Shown here: positions 1 through 9,350 of the stretch, one piece after another
How the letters are laid out: each line of letters opens with the position of its first letter
How positions within the stretch are numbered: the stretch's first letter is position 1
Assembly (NCBI RefSeq): GCF_003054555.1
Contig: NZ_CP026304.1
Span: 6,696,001 to 6,760,000, forward strand
Origin: Streptomyces lunaelactis
GTDB taxonomy: Bacteria; Actinomycetota; Actinomycetes; Streptomycetales; Streptomycetaceae
Reading direction: 5' to 3'
Length of the DNA stretch: 64,000 nt
Notes under the pieces: model-generated
Told to the model about the DNA's origin: nothing
Databases searched by the model: none
What the model saw: only the letters and a program-made list of their open reading frames with translations
Translations under genes and position numbers: made by a program

Positions 1-222
1 GCCGAGCGTGAGGCCCTGGTCGCCGATCTGCGTGGTCGCGGCGATCGCGACCTCGTCGATACGGGCGGGGTCGAGGTCCGGGTTGCGGCGCAGCAGCTCC
101 CGGATCGCCTTCACGACGAGATCGTCGGCGCGGGTCCCGTGGTAAATGCCCTTCGGGCCCGCCTTGCCGAACGGGGTGCGGACGCCGTCGACGAAGACGA
201 CATCCCTGACGGTACGAGGCAC
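1..222 (-). CDS. Acetyl-CoA acetyltransferase / thiolase (N-terminal part, cut by window edge)
   Basis: Only the first 74 residues are present; the gene runs off the left edge. The start (MPRTVRDVVFVDGVRTPFGK) and the following region ending in TTQIGDQGLTLG match the N-terminal half-domain of thiolases, where VxGxRTPxGK is diagnostic. The catalytic Cys loop lies outside the window. Thiolases either cleave 3-ketoacyl-CoA or condense two acetyl-CoA, so it serves fatty-acid breakdown or acetoacetyl-CoA supply; which one cannot be told from this part. The GTG start at 222 is supported by a GGAGGAG ribosome binding site just upstream. Family assignment is firm, substrate is not. Confidence 0.9.
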   Translation of the reverse strand, partial: MPRTVRDVVFVDGVRTPFGKAGPKGIYHGTRADDLVVKAIRELLRRNPDLDPARIDEVAIAATTQIGDQGLTLG

Positions 223-339
223 GATGGCTCTCCTCCAGGGTGCGGGTGCGCCTGCGGCGCGCTTGCAGGACCCATGCTACTTGCGGGTAACCAAGCGGAA
301 CAGGCCCCCCGGCCGGAGCGGCGAACATCACACGGGGGC

Positions 340-460
340 TCCGCCCCCGGACCCCCGCACCTCGGACGCCGGCGGGGCTGGATTTTTCCAGCCTGTCCGG
401 CGATTGAGGACACGGCCGAAGGCCGTACAGGGGGGTCTGGGGGCGCAGCCCGCGGTAGGC
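340..460. repeat. Streptomyces-type intergenic palindromic repeat
   Basis: This gap between the thiolase and RNase D genes has GGGGCTCCGCCCC-like palindromes, a perfect 7-bp hairpin at 376-393 (GGCTGGA, loop TTTT, TCCAGCC) and the string GTCCGGCGATTGAGGA. I recognise the last as a variant of an element scattered through Streptomyces intergenic regions. The hairpin may also end transcription of RNase D. No coding signal is seen here. Confidence 0.55.
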
Positions 461-461
461 G

Positions 462-1736
462 TCAGGCCGTCGCCGTCAGCGCACGCGTAAGGAGCGGGGC
501 CACCAGCTCGATCTGCCAGGCGCGTGCCCCATGTCCCGCCAGCGCCGCCGACACCGCCTCCACCGTCGCCTCCGCCGGCGGCTCCCAGCACACCCGCCGG
601 ACCGTGTCCGGAGTGATCAAGTTCTCCTGCGGCAGGTTGAGCTCCTCCGCGAGTGCGGAGACCGCCGCGCGCGCCGCGGAGAGGCGGGCCGCGGCCGCCG
701 GGTCCTTGTCCGCCCAGGAACGGGGCGGCGGCGGTCCGTTGAGCGGCTGGCCCGGCTGCGGGAGCTCGGCGTCGGACAGGTCCTTGGCCCGGTCCACCGC
801 GGCCTGCCACTGCTCCAGCTGACGCCGCCCCATCCGGTGGCCGAAGCCGGGCAGCGCGGTCAGCGCCGGGAGATTCGCCGGTACGGCGAGCGCGGCCTCG
901 ACGATCGCGCCGTCGCTCAGCACCTTGCCCGGCGACACATCACGCCGCTGGGCAACCTTGTCGCGGGCCGTCCACAGCTCCCGTACGACCGCCATCTGCC
1001 GGCGGCGGCGCACCTTGTGCATCCCGGACGTACGCCGCCAGGGGTCCTTGCGCGGCGGAGCCGGCGGGGCCGAGGCGATCGCGTCGAACTCCTGGCGGGC
1101 CCAGTCCAGCTTGCCCTGCCGGTCCAGCTCCTTCTCCAGGGCGTCGCGCAGGTCCACCAGCAGCTCCACATCGAGCGCGGCGTAGCGCAGCCAGGGCTCG
1201 GGGAGCGGGCGGGTGGACCAGTCGACCGCGGAGTGGCCCTTCTCCAGCGCGTACCCGAGAACGCTCTCGACCATCGCGCCGAGCCCGACCCGCGGGAAGC
1301 CCGCGAGGCGCCCGGCCAGCTCGGTGTCGAACAGCCGGGTGGGGATCATGCCTATTTCGCGCAGACACGGAAGATCCTGGGTGGCCGCGTGCAGGATCCA
1401 CTCCGTCCCGGCGAGGGCCTCGCCGAGCCCGGAGAGGTCGGGGCAGCCGACCGGATCGATGAGTGCGGTGCCCGCGCCTTCGCGGCGCAGCTGCACGAGA
1501 TAGGCCCGCTGGCCGTACCGGTAGCCGGACGCGCGCTCGGCGTCGACGGCGACAGGGCCGGTGCCTGAGGCAAAGGCGGCGATCACTTGGGCGAGGGCAT
1601 CGTCGGTGGCTACCACCGGCGGAATGCCGTCACGAGGCTCCAGCAAGGGAATCGGCGCCGGTTCGACGTCGTCCGGGGGAGCGCCCCCGGTGGTTCGCAG
1701 TGCTGTCTCTGCTGCGGTCTCTTGGGCGTCGGTCAC
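462..1736 (-). CDS. rnd: Ribonuclease D (3'-5' exonuclease plus HRDC domain)
   Basis: 424 residues. The DEDD exonuclease motifs are readable: Exo I VAVDAERASG (D65, E67), Exo II HAATQDLPCL (ending at D121) and Exo III YAALDVELL (Y185, D189). These bind two metal ions for 3'-to-5' RNA trimming. An HRDC helical domain follows at about 243-320. The N-terminal ~45 residues are a low-complexity acidic/proline leader, common in actinobacterial versions. The expected role is maturation of tRNA and other stable RNA 3' ends in the cytoplasm. It is preceded by a strong terminator-like palindrome (1763-1796), so it is probably transcribed separately from the regulator gene upstream. Confidence 0.9.
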   Translation of the reverse strand: MTDAQETAAETALRTTGGAPPDDVEPAPIPLLEPRDGIPPVVATDDALAQVIAAFASGTGPVAVDAERASGYRYGQRAYLVQLRREGAGTALIDPVGCPDLSGLGEALAGTEWILHAATQDLPCLREIGMIPTRLFDTELAGRLAGFPRVGLGAMVESVLGYALEKGHSAVDWSTRPLPEPWLRYAALDVELLVDLRDALEKELDRQGKLDWARQEFDAIASAPPAPPRKDPWRRTSGMHKVRRRRQMAVVRELWTARDKVAQRRDVSPGKVLSDGAIVEAALAVPANLPALTALPGFGHRMGRRQLEQWQAAVDRAKDLSDAELPQPGQPLNGPPPPRSWADKDPAAAARLSAARAAVSALAEELNLPQENLITPDTVRRVCWEPPAEATVEAVSAALAGHGARAWQIELVAPLLTRALTATA

Positions 1737-1762
1737 GTGTCAAGGGTATCCGTCAACGGACA

Positions 1763-1796
1763 GCGCCCGTCGACGGAACGTTCCGTCGACGGGCGC
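1763..1796. terminator. 34-nt perfect palindrome, terminator of the regulator gene
   Basis: Positions 1763-1796 read identically on both strands: 17-base arms centred on AACGTT, with no mismatch. It lies 18 bases after the stop of the leftward regulator gene (1815) and 26 bases before the RNase D start. The RNA would fold into a 15-bp GC-rich stem with a 4-nt loop, consistent with the U-poor terminators of Streptomyces. A protein-binding palindrome is the alternative. Confidence 0.65.
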
Positions 1797-1814
1797 GAAT
1801 GAAATGGAGAGGGG

Positions 1815-2477
1815 TCAGTGGATGATGCCGGTGCGCAGCGCCACGGCCACCATGCCGGCCCGGTCGCCCGTGCCGAGCTTGCGTGCGATGCGTGCGAGGT
1901 GGCTCTTGACGGTCAGTGCGGACAGGCCCATCGAGACGCCGATCGCCTTGTTGGACTGGCCTTCCGCGACCAGGCGGAGCACCTCGACCTCACGGCCGGA
2001 GAGCTCGCGGTAGCCGCCGGGGTGGCTCGGGGCACCCGGGGGGCGGCGGTGCATCCGGCCGGCCGCGGCGCCGATGGGGGCGGCGCCGGGACGGGTCGGG
2101 TGCCCGATGTTCGTACGCGTACCGGTGACGACATAGCCCTTGACGCCGCCCGCGAGGGCGTTGCGTACGGCGCCGATGTCGTCGGCGGCGGAGAGGGCCA
2201 GGCCGTTGGGCCAGCCCGCCGCCCGGGTCTCGGACAGCAGGGTCAGCCCGGAACCGTCGGGCAGGTGGACGTCGGCAACGCAGATGTCTCGCGGGTTGCC
2301 GACGCGGGGACGGGCCTCCGCGATGGACGACGCCTCGATCACGTCACGTACTCCGAGGGCCCACAAGTGGCGGGTGACGGTGGAGCGGACGCGCGGGTCG
2401 GCCACGACGACCATGGCCGTCGGCTTGTTCGGGCGGTAGGCGACCAGGCTTGCGGGCTGCTCGAGAAGAACGGACAC
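1815..2477 (-). CDS. Orphan LuxR/NarL-type response regulator
   Basis: 220 residues. The N-terminal receiver-like domain (about 18-125) keeps an acidic residue at D27, the putative phospho-acceptor D69 in VADVHLPDGSG, and a Lys in GGVKGYV. The receiver is irregular and a Gly/Pro/Arg-rich linker replaces its last elements. A LuxR helix-turn-helix follows at about 157-215 (ELSGREVEVLRLVAEGQSNK, then VKSHLARIARKLG). It therefore binds DNA as a transcription factor. No histidine kinase is adjacent, so it is an orphan; its target is unknown. The gene is leftward and flanked by a terminator-like palindrome downstream. Confidence 0.85.
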   Translation of the reverse strand: MSVLLEQPASLVAYRPNKPTAMVVVADPRVRSTVTRHLWALGVRDVIEASSIAEARPRVGNPRDICVADVHLPDGSGLTLLSETRAAGWPNGLALSAADDIGAVRNALAGGVKGYVVTGTRTNIGHPTRPGAAPIGAAAGRMHRRPPGAPSHPGGYRELSGREVEVLRLVAEGQSNKAIGVSMGLSALTVKSHLARIARKLGTGDRAGMVAVALRTGIIH

Positions 2478-2739
2478 CAGGCCTCCTGGGAAGGTACGGG
2501 ACGGGGCCGGCCAGGGGATGAAGCCGGGGCGAACCGTGCTTGAAGGGTCACGAACCTCTTCGGCACCAAACCTGCCCGCCTTTAGAGAATGATCACGATT
2601 TAGTGAGTAACAATTGGGGCAATTCGGACGCGTGATCGATCATCCTTCGAACGAGCGCGTCCTGTGTGCGAATGCCGCGAGGAGCACGAGGGAGCCCGTG
2701 CCCGGACCCGAGTGTCCCGGCTTCACCCCGGGGGCGGGA

Positions 2740-3411
2740 CTACGGCTGCTGCGGACCGCGCCGCTGCGGCAGCGACACCACGCCCGTGACCGTGTCCGCC
2801 GAACCGGCCGGCGACGGCGGCAGACCGGCGACCTGACAGAGCAGATCGCACCAGGCCGCGAGGTGTGCCGCGGAGTCCGGGACCCCGCCGAGACCCTCGC
2901 GCGGCGACCAGGACGCCCGGATCTCGATCTGTGTCGCCGGGAGCCGGTCGGAGAGTCCACCGAAATAGTGAGACCCCGCGCGGGTGACGGTGCCGCTCGC
3001 CTCCCCGTACGACAGACCGCGCGCCTCCAACGCGCCCGTCAGCCACGACCAGCAGACCTCGGGGAGGAGCGGATCGGCCGCCATCTCCGGCTCCAGCTCC
3101 GCTCGTACGAGGGTCACCAGCCGGAAGGTGCCCTGCCAGGCATCGTGACCCGCCGGATCGTGCAGCAGCACGAGCCGGCCGTCCGCCAGATCGTCGTCGC
3201 CGTCGACGACCGCCGCCTCCAGGGCGTACGCATGGGGGGCGAGGCGCTGCGGAGGGCGCGTCGGGTCCACCTCGATCTCGGGTCGCAGCCGCGCGGACCG
3301 CAGCCCGTCGACCGCCTGCCGGAACGCGCGCGGGACAGCATTCCCCTCCGCGCTGTCCGTCTCGTCAGCGCTGTTGGAATGATCGGAAAAATGTCCCTGA
3401 GCCGCAGCCAT
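2740..3411 (-). CDS. DUF3000 family protein
   Basis: 223 residues, recognised as the actinobacterial DUF3000 family by WSWLTGALEARG, SASGTVTR-like and SHYFGGLSDRLP segments followed by an IEIRASW strand. The function is unknown; no signal peptide, membrane helix or catalytic motif is seen, so it is probably cytoplasmic. I chose the ATG at 3411 because the frame upstream of it lacks homologous content and runs into the divergent hemE promoter region. It sits back to back with hemE, 92 bases apart, an arrangement I recall from other Streptomyces genomes. Confidence 0.8.
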   Translation of the reverse strand: MAAAQGHFSDHSNSADETDSAEGNAVPRAFRQAVDGLRSARLRPEIEVDPTRPPQRLAPHAYALEAAVVDGDDDLADGRLVLLHDPAGHDAWQGTFRLVTLVRAELEPEMAADPLLPEVCWSWLTGALEARGLSYGEASGTVTRAGSHYFGGLSDRLPATQIEIRASWSPREGLGGVPDSAAHLAAWCDLLCQVAGLPPSPAGSADTVTGVVSLPQRRGPQQP

Positions 3412-3503
3412 GCGGGGAAGAGTAGGCGGAACGGGGGCTTCGCGCAGGGAGGGACACCCGGCCCGGGGCGGCCACTTCAGGTGCACGTGCGAAGATTCTG
3501 GGC

Positions 3504-4568
3504 GTGAGTGCCAATGACCGCCCCCCGGGCCAGCCGAAGAAGACGTACGACTCCGCATTTCTGAAGGCGTGCAGGCGTGAGCCGGTGTCGCACACACCGG
3601 TCTGGTTCATGCGGCAGGCGGGGCGCTCACTGCCGGAGTACCTGAAGGTGCGCGAGGGCATTCCGATGCTCGAGTCGTGCATGCGGCCGGAGCTGGTCAC
3701 CGAGATCACGCTGCAGCCCGTGCGGCGGCACAAGGTCGACGCGGCGATCTACTTCAGCGACATCGTCGTGCCGCTCAAGGCGATCGGCATCGACCTCGAC
3801 ATCGAGCCGGGCGTCGGCCCGGTCGTCGCCGAGCCGATCCGTACGCGTGCGGACCTGGCGCGGCTGCGCGATCTGACGCCCGAGGACGTCTGGTACGTCA
3901 CCGAGGCGATGGGGATGCTCACCGAGGAGCTCGGGTCCACCCCGCTCATCGGTTTCGCCGGTGCGCCGTTCACTCTCGCGAGCTACCTCGTCGAGGGGGG
4001 TCCCTCGCGCAACCATGAGCACACGAAGGCGCTGATGTACGGCGACCCGCAGCTGTGGGCGGATCTGCTGGACCGGCTCGCGGAGATCACCTCGGCGTTC
4101 TTGAAGGTGCAGATCGAGGCGGGCGCGAGTGCGGTGCAGCTCTTCGACTCATGGGTGGGGGCACTCGCTCCCGCCGACTACCGGCGCTCGGTGATGCCGG
4201 CCTCGACGAAGGTCTTCGACGCCGTGGCCTCCTACGGCGTCCCGCGGATCCACTTCGGCGTCGGCACGGGCGAGCTGCTCGGCCTCATGGGCGAGGCGGG
4301 CGCGGATGTGGTGGGCGTCGACTGGCGGGTCCCGCTGGACGAGGCCGCCCGCCGGGTCGGTCCGGGCAAGGCGCTGCAAGGGAACCTGGACCCGGCGGTG
4401 CTCTTCTCCACGCGGGAGGCGGTGGAGACCAGGACCCGCGAGGTACTGGACGCGGCGGCGGGCCTCGAGGGGCACGTCTTCAACCTGGGGCACGGGGTGC
4501 TGCCGACGACGGATCCGGATGCGCTGACCCGTCTCGTGGAGTACGTCCACGAGCGGACGGCGAAGTAG
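3504..4568 (+). CDS. hemE: Uroporphyrinogen decarboxylase
   Basis: 354 residues, the normal length. It removes the four acetate carboxyls of uroporphyrinogen III to give coproporphyrinogen III, a cytoplasmic step of haem synthesis. The signature [15 protein letters not shown] (32-46) supplies the substrate-binding Arg residues, and the catalytic Asp is D86 in [10 protein letters not shown]. The C-terminal [14 protein letters not shown] motif is also present. GTG start at 3504. hemG and hemQ lie 2.5 kb downstream on the same strand, so the window carries the first shared step after the porphyrin ring and the later coproporphyrin-branch steps. It is convergent with the flavoprotein gene at 4649. 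Confidence 0.97.
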   Translation: MSANDRPPGQPKKTYDSAFLKACRREPVSHTPVWFMRQAGRSLPEYLKVREGIPMLESCMRPELVTEITLQPVRRHKVDAAIYFSDIVVPLKAIGIDLDIEPGVGPVVAEPIRTRADLARLRDLTPEDVWYVTEAMGMLTEELGSTPLIGFAGAPFTLASYLVEGGPSRNHEHTKALMYGDPQLWADLLDRLAEITSAFLKVQIEAGASAVQLFDSWVGALAPADYRRSVMPASTKVFDAVASYGVPRIHFGVGTGELLGLMGEAGADVVGVDWRVPLDEAARRVGPGKALQGNLDPAVLFSTREAVETRTREVLDAAAGLEGHVFNLGHGVLPTTDPDALTRLVEYVHERTAK

Positions 4569-4648
4569 GGATTCCGGCGAGGCTGGATTCTCCGTCCGCA
4601 GGGCGGAAATCTGAGCCCGTCCGGCTCGGCCCGCACCCGCGTCCGCCC

Positions 4649-6025
4649 CTACCCCGCTCCCCGTACCGCCGTCACCGCCTTCCGGGCCGCCACCAGGATC
4701 GGGTCCCATACCGGGGAGAACGGCGGCGCGTAGCCCAGGTCCAGTGCCGTCATCTGTTCCACCGTCATGCCCGCCGTCAGGGCGACCGCCGCGATGTCCA
4801 CGCGCTTCGCCGCGCCCTCGCCGCCGACGATCTGGACGCCCAGCAGCCTGCCCGAGCGCCGCTCCGCCAGCATCTTGACCGTCATCATGGTCGCGCCCGG
4901 GTAATAGCCCGCGCTGTTCGTCGACTCGATCGTGGTCGTGACGTACTGCAGACCCACCGCGCGTGCGTCCTTCTCGCGCAGGCCGGTACGGGCGATCTCC
5001 AGGTCGCAGACCTTGCTGACGGCCGTGCCGACGACGCCCGGGAACGTCGCGTACCCGCCGCCCACGTTGGAGCCGATGATCTGGCCGTGCTTGTTCGCGT
5101 GTGTGCCCAGCGCGATATGGCGCTCGCGGCCCGAGACCAGGTCGAGGACCTCGACACAGTCGCCGCCCGCCCAGATGTTCCCGTGGCCGCGCACCCGCAT
5201 CGCGAGGTCGGTGAGCAGCCCGCCGTGCACACCGAGCGGCAGACCCGCCGCGCCGGCGAGCGTCGTCTCCGGCTCGACGCCGATGCCAAGGACCACGACA
5301 TCCGCCGGGTACGAGCCGGACTCCGTGGCGACCGCCGAGACCCGGCCGTCCCCGCCGGTGAGGATCTTGGTGACCGCGGCACCCCGCACCGTGGTGATGC
5401 CCATATCGTCCATCGCCCTGTGGACCAGCCGGCCCATGTCCGGGTCGAGCGTGGCCATCGGCTGCTCGCCGCGGTTGAGTACGGTCACCTCGTAGCCGCG
5501 CTTGATGAACGCTTCCGCCATCTCGACGCCGATATAGCCCGCGCCCACGATGACCGCGCGCCTGCCGCTCGTACGGGCGAGGGTGTCCAGCAGCTCCTGG
5601 CCGTCGTCGAGGGTCTGCACCCCGTGGACCCCCGGGGCGTCCATGCCCGGCAGCGCGGGACGGACCGGGCGCGCGCCGGTCGCGATGACCAGTTTGTCGA
5701 AGCCCGTCCAGGCGTCCGTGCCCGATTCGAGGTCGCGGCTGCGCACACGCTGTCCGGCGACGTCGATCTCCGTCGCCTCCGTACGCGTCCGCAGACCGAT
5801 CCCGCGCTCGCGGTGCTCGGCCGGCGTACGGGCGATCAGGTCGTCGCGCTCCGGCACATCACCGCCGACCCAGTACGGGATCCCGCAGGCCGAGTACGAG
5901 CTGAAGTGCCCGCGCTCGAACGCCACGATCTCCAGTTCGTCCGGGCCCTTCAGTCTGCGTGCCTGCGATGCGGCGGACATGCCCGCCGCATCGCCCCCGA
6001 TGACCACCAGCCGCTCTGTTGCCAT
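4649..6025 (-). CDS. FAD-dependent disulfide oxidoreductase (CoA-disulfide reductase / NADH oxidase type)
   Basis: About 458 residues. An FAD-binding Rossmann motif opens the protein (VVIGGDAAGMSAA). The single redox Cys is in SSYSACGIPYW, the position used by CoA-disulfide reductases and water-forming NADH oxidases rather than by CxxxxC glutathione-reductase-like enzymes. A second nucleotide-binding motif (AVIVGAGYIGVEMAE) binds NAD(P)H, and a C-terminal dimerisation domain ends in PPFSPVWDP. The likely role is thiol or oxygen redox homeostasis in the cytoplasm. ATG at 6025 is preferred; an in-frame GTG lies three codons upstream. Actual substrate unknown. Confidence 0.88.
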   Translation of the reverse strand: MATERLVVIGGDAAGMSAASQARRLKGPDELEIVAFERGHFSSYSACGIPYWVGGDVPERDDLIARTPAEHRERGIGLRTRTEATEIDVAGQRVRSRDLESGTDAWTGFDKLVIATGARPVRPALPGMDAPGVHGVQTLDDGQELLDTLARTSGRRAVIVGAGYIGVEMAEAFIKRGYEVTVLNRGEQPMATLDPDMGRLVHRAMDDMGITTVRGAAVTKILTGGDGRVSAVATESGSYPADVVVLGIGVEPETTLAGAAGLPLGVHGGLLTDLAMRVRGHGNIWAGGDCVEVLDLVSGRERHIALGTHANKHGQIIGSNVGGGYATFPGVVGTAVSKVCDLEIARTGLREKDARAVGLQYVTTTIESTNSAGYYPGATMMTVKMLAERRSGRLLGVQIVGGEGAAKRVDIAAVALTAGMTVEQMTALDLGYAPPFSPVWDPILVAARKAVTAVRGAG

Positions 6026-6053
6026 GGGGAACACGCTACGGGTGAGCGGCCGT

Positions 6054-6989
6054 TCAGTCCTGGTCGGGGCCGGGCGCCGGGTACGGCGTCAGCGGCGCCG
6101 TCGCGGCAGCCGGCCCCGGGACCCGGTGCTTGGCCAGCCGGGGCCGTACGACCCAGCGCCACACCGCGTACAGCAGCACGAACACCGCGGCGAACGGTGC
6201 CACCGCGCCCACCGCCACCGCGATCCACCGTCCCGTGGCCACGAGCGCGTCCCAGCCGCCGCCGAGGGCGTCCAGGAAGCCCGGGTCGTCGTCCTCCTTC
6301 TTCGGGTCCTTGTTCTCACGCTCGGAGAGCATCAGGGTGATCGTCGCCAGCGTCGTACGGTCCTCGAGGGCGGCCTGCTGCGCCAGCAGCGACTCCAACT
6401 GTGCCTGGCGGCTGCTCAGTTGACCCTCCAGCGTGACCACATCGCTCAGCTTGGCGGCCCGGTCCATCAGCGCCCGTACGCGTGCCACGCTCGCGCGCTG
6501 CGTGGCGATGCGGCTCTCCACGTCGACCACCTGCCCGGTGACGTCCTCGGCCTCGGCCTTGCGGGAGAGCAGCTTTCCGGAGCCCGCCAGCTCGGCGAGG
6601 ACGGAGTCGTACTTCTCCTGCGGGACGCGCAGCACGACCCGCGAGGTCACATGCGTGTCGTCGATCCGCTCGGTGCTCTCGCCCGCGACATGACCGCCTG
6701 CGCTCTGGACCGCCGCACGCGCGTCGGCGAGAGCCTTCGGTGCGTCCTTGACCTCGACGTTGAGCTCGGCGGTGCGAATGATGTGCGTCGGCAGCACCGA
6801 GACAGGATCCTTCGCCGGCGCCTTCGCGTCGGCCGCGCTGCCCCCCGCGCCCTCCGCCGCCCGCTTCGGGTCGCTCTGCGCCTTGTCGTCCGCGGCGCCC
6901 GCGCCGGACGAGGTATCGGACGCGCCGCACCCGGCGATGCCGAGTGAGGCGATGAGAAACAGTGCCGCGAATGTACGCCGTGCACGCAT
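6054..6989 (-). CDS. DUF4349 membrane lipoprotein
   Basis: 311 residues. A lipoprotein signal ends in the lipobox LGIAGC, followed by a Ser/Ala/Lys-rich tether. The DUF4349 domain spans roughly 80-250, with a long coiled coil (VTGQVVDVESRI to LLAQQAALEDRTT), then one membrane helix near the C-terminus (WIAVAVGAVAPFAAVFVLLY) and a Pro-rich cytoplasmic tail. It is thus anchored at both ends. The molecular function is not known. It ends 28 bases upstream of the flavoprotein start on the same strand, so the two may be co-transcribed. ATG at 6989 was chosen because the signal peptide begins there. Confidence 0.85.
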   Translation of the reverse strand: MRARRTFAALFLIASLGIAGCGASDTSSGAGAADDKAQSDPKRAAEGAGGSAADAKAPAKDPVSVLPTHIIRTAELNVEVKDAPKALADARAAVQSAGGHVAGESTERIDDTHVTSRVVLRVPQEKYDSVLAELAGSGKLLSRKAEAEDVTGQVVDVESRIATQRASVARVRALMDRAAKLSDVVTLEGQLSSRQAQLESLLAQQAALEDRTTLATITLMLSERENKDPKKEDDDPGFLDALGGGWDALVATGRWIAVAVGAVAPFAAVFVLLYAVWRWVVRPRLAKHRVPGPAAATAPLTPYPAPGPDQD

Positions 6990-7118
6990 GGCGGTCCCCC
7001 CTGGGACAGATGGTGAGGTGTCGCCGGTTCGACGGACAGGACCGTGGTGCGGGTTGCCCTTTTCCCATTCCGAAGCGGTCACGGTCAGGACTCGGCAGGG
7101 GTCTGAGAGAGTGACGGT

Positions 7119-8576
7119 ATGCAGCGTTCTCTCCACCACGTGGACACACCTACGGGTCACGTCGTCGTCATCGGAGGCGGCATCGCAGGTCTCGCGGCCG
7201 CGCACCGGCTGCTCGCCTCCGGTGTGCGCGTCACCCTCCTCGAGGCCACCGGCCATCTCGGCGGCAAGCTGCAGGCCGGCGAGATCGAGGGCGCCCCCGT
7301 CGACCTCGGCGCCGAGTCGATGCTCGCCCGCAGGCCCGAGGCGGTCGAACTCGCCCGTGCCGTCGGTCTGGCCGACCGGCTCCAGCCGCCGGCCACCACG
7401 AGCGCCTGGGTCTGGACGCGCGACGCGCTGCGCCCGATGCCCAAGGGCCATGTGATGGGTGTGCCCGGCGACCCGGCGGCGCTCGCCGGACTGCTCTCCG
7501 CCGAAGGCATCGCCCGCATCGAGCACGAGAGGGACCTCCCGCCCACCGAGCTCGGCGACGACGTCGCGGTCGGTGCGTACGTCGCCGAACGGCTAGGCCG
7601 CGAGGTCGTCGACCGGCTGGTGGAGCCGCTGCTCGGCGGGGTGTACGCGGGTGACGCCTACCGCATCTCGATGCGCGCCGCGGTCCCCCAGCTCTTCGAG
7701 GCGGCGAGGACCCATGAGTCGCTGCTCGAAGGCGTACGGGAGATCCAGGCGCAGGCCGCTCGGCAGCACGCCGCGGGGCCCGCCAAAAACAATTCAATCT
7801 TCCTGGGCATCGAAGGCGGTGTGGGGCAGCTGCCGCGCGCAGTCGCCGACGCCGTACGCGCCCAGGGCGGCGAGATCCTCACCGAGACGCCCGTCCTCGG
7901 GCTGACCCGTACCGCCGGGGGCTGGCAGATCCGCACCGACCAGCGCGTGATCGCCGCCGACGGCGTGGTGCTGGCGACACCGGCCTGGTCCGCCTCCGCG
8001 CTGCTCGCCGCCGAGTCACCGGCCGCCGCGGCGGAGCTCGGCCGGGTCGAGTACGCCTCCATGGCCCTGGTCACCATGGCCTTCCGCCGCGCCGACCTCG
8101 CCGGTATGCCGGAGGGCAGCGGCTTCCTGGTGCCACCGGTGGACGGCCGCACCATCAAGGCGTCCACCTTCTCCACCCGCAAGTGGGGCTGGGTCGACAA
8201 GGGTTCCGACGGCCTCTTCGTGCTGCGCACCTCCATCGGGCGCTACGGCGAGGAGGAGCATCTGCACCGCGAGGACGCCGAGCTCGTCGGCGTATCGCTG
8301 CGGGAGCTCGGCGAGGCGACCGGACTCGCGGCCGCACCCGTGGCCACCGAGGTGACCCGCTGGATCGGCGGAATCCCGCAGTACCCCGTCGGGCATCTGA
8401 CGCGCGTCGCCAGGATCCGCGACGAGGTCGCCAAGCTGCCCGGACTGCGGGTCTGCGGAGCGGCGTACGACGGTGTCGGCATCCCCGCCTGCATCGCGAG
8501 CGCGCAGCGCGCGGCCGACGAGATCATCGCCACGTCCACCCTGGTGCGGGGCACCGGGGACGACGCGGGAGAATAG
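7119..8576 (+). CDS. hemG: HemY-type coproporphyrinogen III oxidase (annotated protoporphyrinogen oxidase)
   Basis: 485 residues. The FAD-binding motif [17 protein letters not shown] lies near residue 20, followed by the [12 protein letters not shown] segment typical of HemY flavoproteins, and a C-terminal FAD contact [20 protein letters not shown]. In actinobacteria this enzyme oxidises coproporphyrinogen III to coproporphyrin III (CgoX) rather than acting on protoporphyrinogen. This fits the hemQ gene immediately downstream, 4 bases away, with which it forms an operon. The ferrochelatase is not in the window. The start ATG follows a GAGAG-type ribosome binding site. Confidence 0.93.
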   Translation: MQRSLHHVDTPTGHVVVIGGGIAGLAAAHRLLASGVRVTLLEATGHLGGKLQAGEIEGAPVDLGAESMLARRPEAVELARAVGLADRLQPPATTSAWVWTRDALRPMPKGHVMGVPGDPAALAGLLSAEGIARIEHERDLPPTELGDDVAVGAYVAERLGREVVDRLVEPLLGGVYAGDAYRISMRAAVPQLFEAARTHESLLEGVREIQAQAARQHAAGPAKNNSIFLGIEGGVGQLPRAVADAVRAQGGEILTETPVLGLTRTAGGWQIRTDQRVIAADGVVLATPAWSASALLAAESPAAAAELGRVEYASMALVTMAFRRADLAGMPEGSGFLVPPVDGRTIKASTFSTRKWGWVDKGSDGLFVLRTSIGRYGEEEHLHREDAELVGVSLRELGEATGLAAAPVATEVTRWIGGIPQYPVGHLTRVARIRDEVAKLPGLRVCGAAYDGVGIPACIASAQRAADEIIATSTLVRGTGDDAGE

Positions 8577-8580
8577 CCTC

Positions 8581-9294
8581 ATGACTGCACCGGAAAAGAT
8601 TCCCAACGCGGGGAAGAAGGCGAAGGACCTCAACGAGGTCGTCCGCTACACCCTGTGGTCCGTCTTCAAGCTGCGCGACCTGCTGCCCGAGGACCGCGCC
8701 GGTTACGCCGACGAGGTGCAGGCGCTGTTCGACCAGCTCGCCGCGAAGGACATCACCGTCCGGGGCACATACGACCTGTCCGGGCTGCGTGCCGACGCCG
8801 ACGTCATGATCTGGTGGCACGCGGAGACGGCGGACGAGCTCCAGGAGGCGTACAGCCTCTTCCGGCGCACCAAGCTCGGCCGCGCGCTGGAGCCGGTCTG
8901 GTCGAACATGGCCCTGCACCGCCCCGCCGAGTTCAACAAGTCGCACATCCCGGCCTTCCTGGCCGACGAGGCGCCGCGCGACTACATCAGCGTCTACCCC
9001 TTCGTGCGCTCCTACGACTGGTACCTGCTGCCGGACGAGGACCGCCGCCGGATGCTCGCCGACCACGGCAAGATGGCCCGCGGCTTCCCCGATGTGCGTG
9101 CCAACACGGTCGCCTCGTTCTCGCTCGGCGACTACGAGTGGCTGCTGGCCTTCGAGGCGGACGAGCTGCACCGCATCGTCGACCTGATGCGTCATCTGCG
9201 TGCCTCCGAGGCGCGGATGCACGTCCGCGAAGAGGTGCCGTTCTACACCGGCCGCCGCAAGTCCGTGGCCGAGCTGGTGGCCGGGCTCGCCTGA
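8581..9294 (+). CDS. hemQ: Coproheme decarboxylase HemQ (ChdC, chlorite-dismutase fold)
   Basis: 237 residues. It converts iron-coproporphyrin III to haem b with hydrogen peroxide, the last step of the coproporphyrin pathway. The catalytic Tyr is Y139 in ISVYPFVRS, the proximal haem ligand is H162 in ADHGKMAR and a distal His is H122 in KSHIPAF. The spacings (17 and 23) equal those of actinobacterial ChdC as I remember them for the Corynebacterium enzyme. The ATG lies 4 bases after the hemG stop. It is followed by a terminator hairpin shared with the convergent hydrolase gene. Confidence 0.95.
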   Translation: MTAPEKIPNAGKKAKDLNEVVRYTLWSVFKLRDLLPEDRAGYADEVQALFDQLAAKDITVRGTYDLSGLRADADVMIWWHAETADELQEAYSLFRRTKLGRALEPVWSNMALHRPAEFNKSHIPAFLADEAPRDYISVYPFVRSYDWYLLPDEDRRRMLADHGKMARGFPDVRANTVASFSLGDYEWLLAFEADELHRIVDLMRHLRASEARMHVREEVPFYTGRRKSVAELVAGLA

Positions 9295-9303
9295 AAAGCA
9301 TGG

Positions 9304-9335
9304 TGGCCGGGCCCGCCCCGAGACGGACCCGGCCA
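9304..9335. terminator. Hairpin between convergent hemQ and hydrolase genes
   Basis: TGGCCGGG at 9304-9311 pairs with CCCGGCCA at 9328-9335 across a 16-nt loop. It sits in the 56-base gap between two convergent stop codons, where a bidirectional terminator is expected. Confidence 0.5.
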
Positions 9336-9350
9336 TCCCGACCCGGAAGA

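Noticed and set aside
4055..6340. A 761-codon plus-strand open frame
   Set aside because: It overlaps hemE in another frame and runs antisense to the flavoprotein; no domain is readable and it is an artefact of GC bias.
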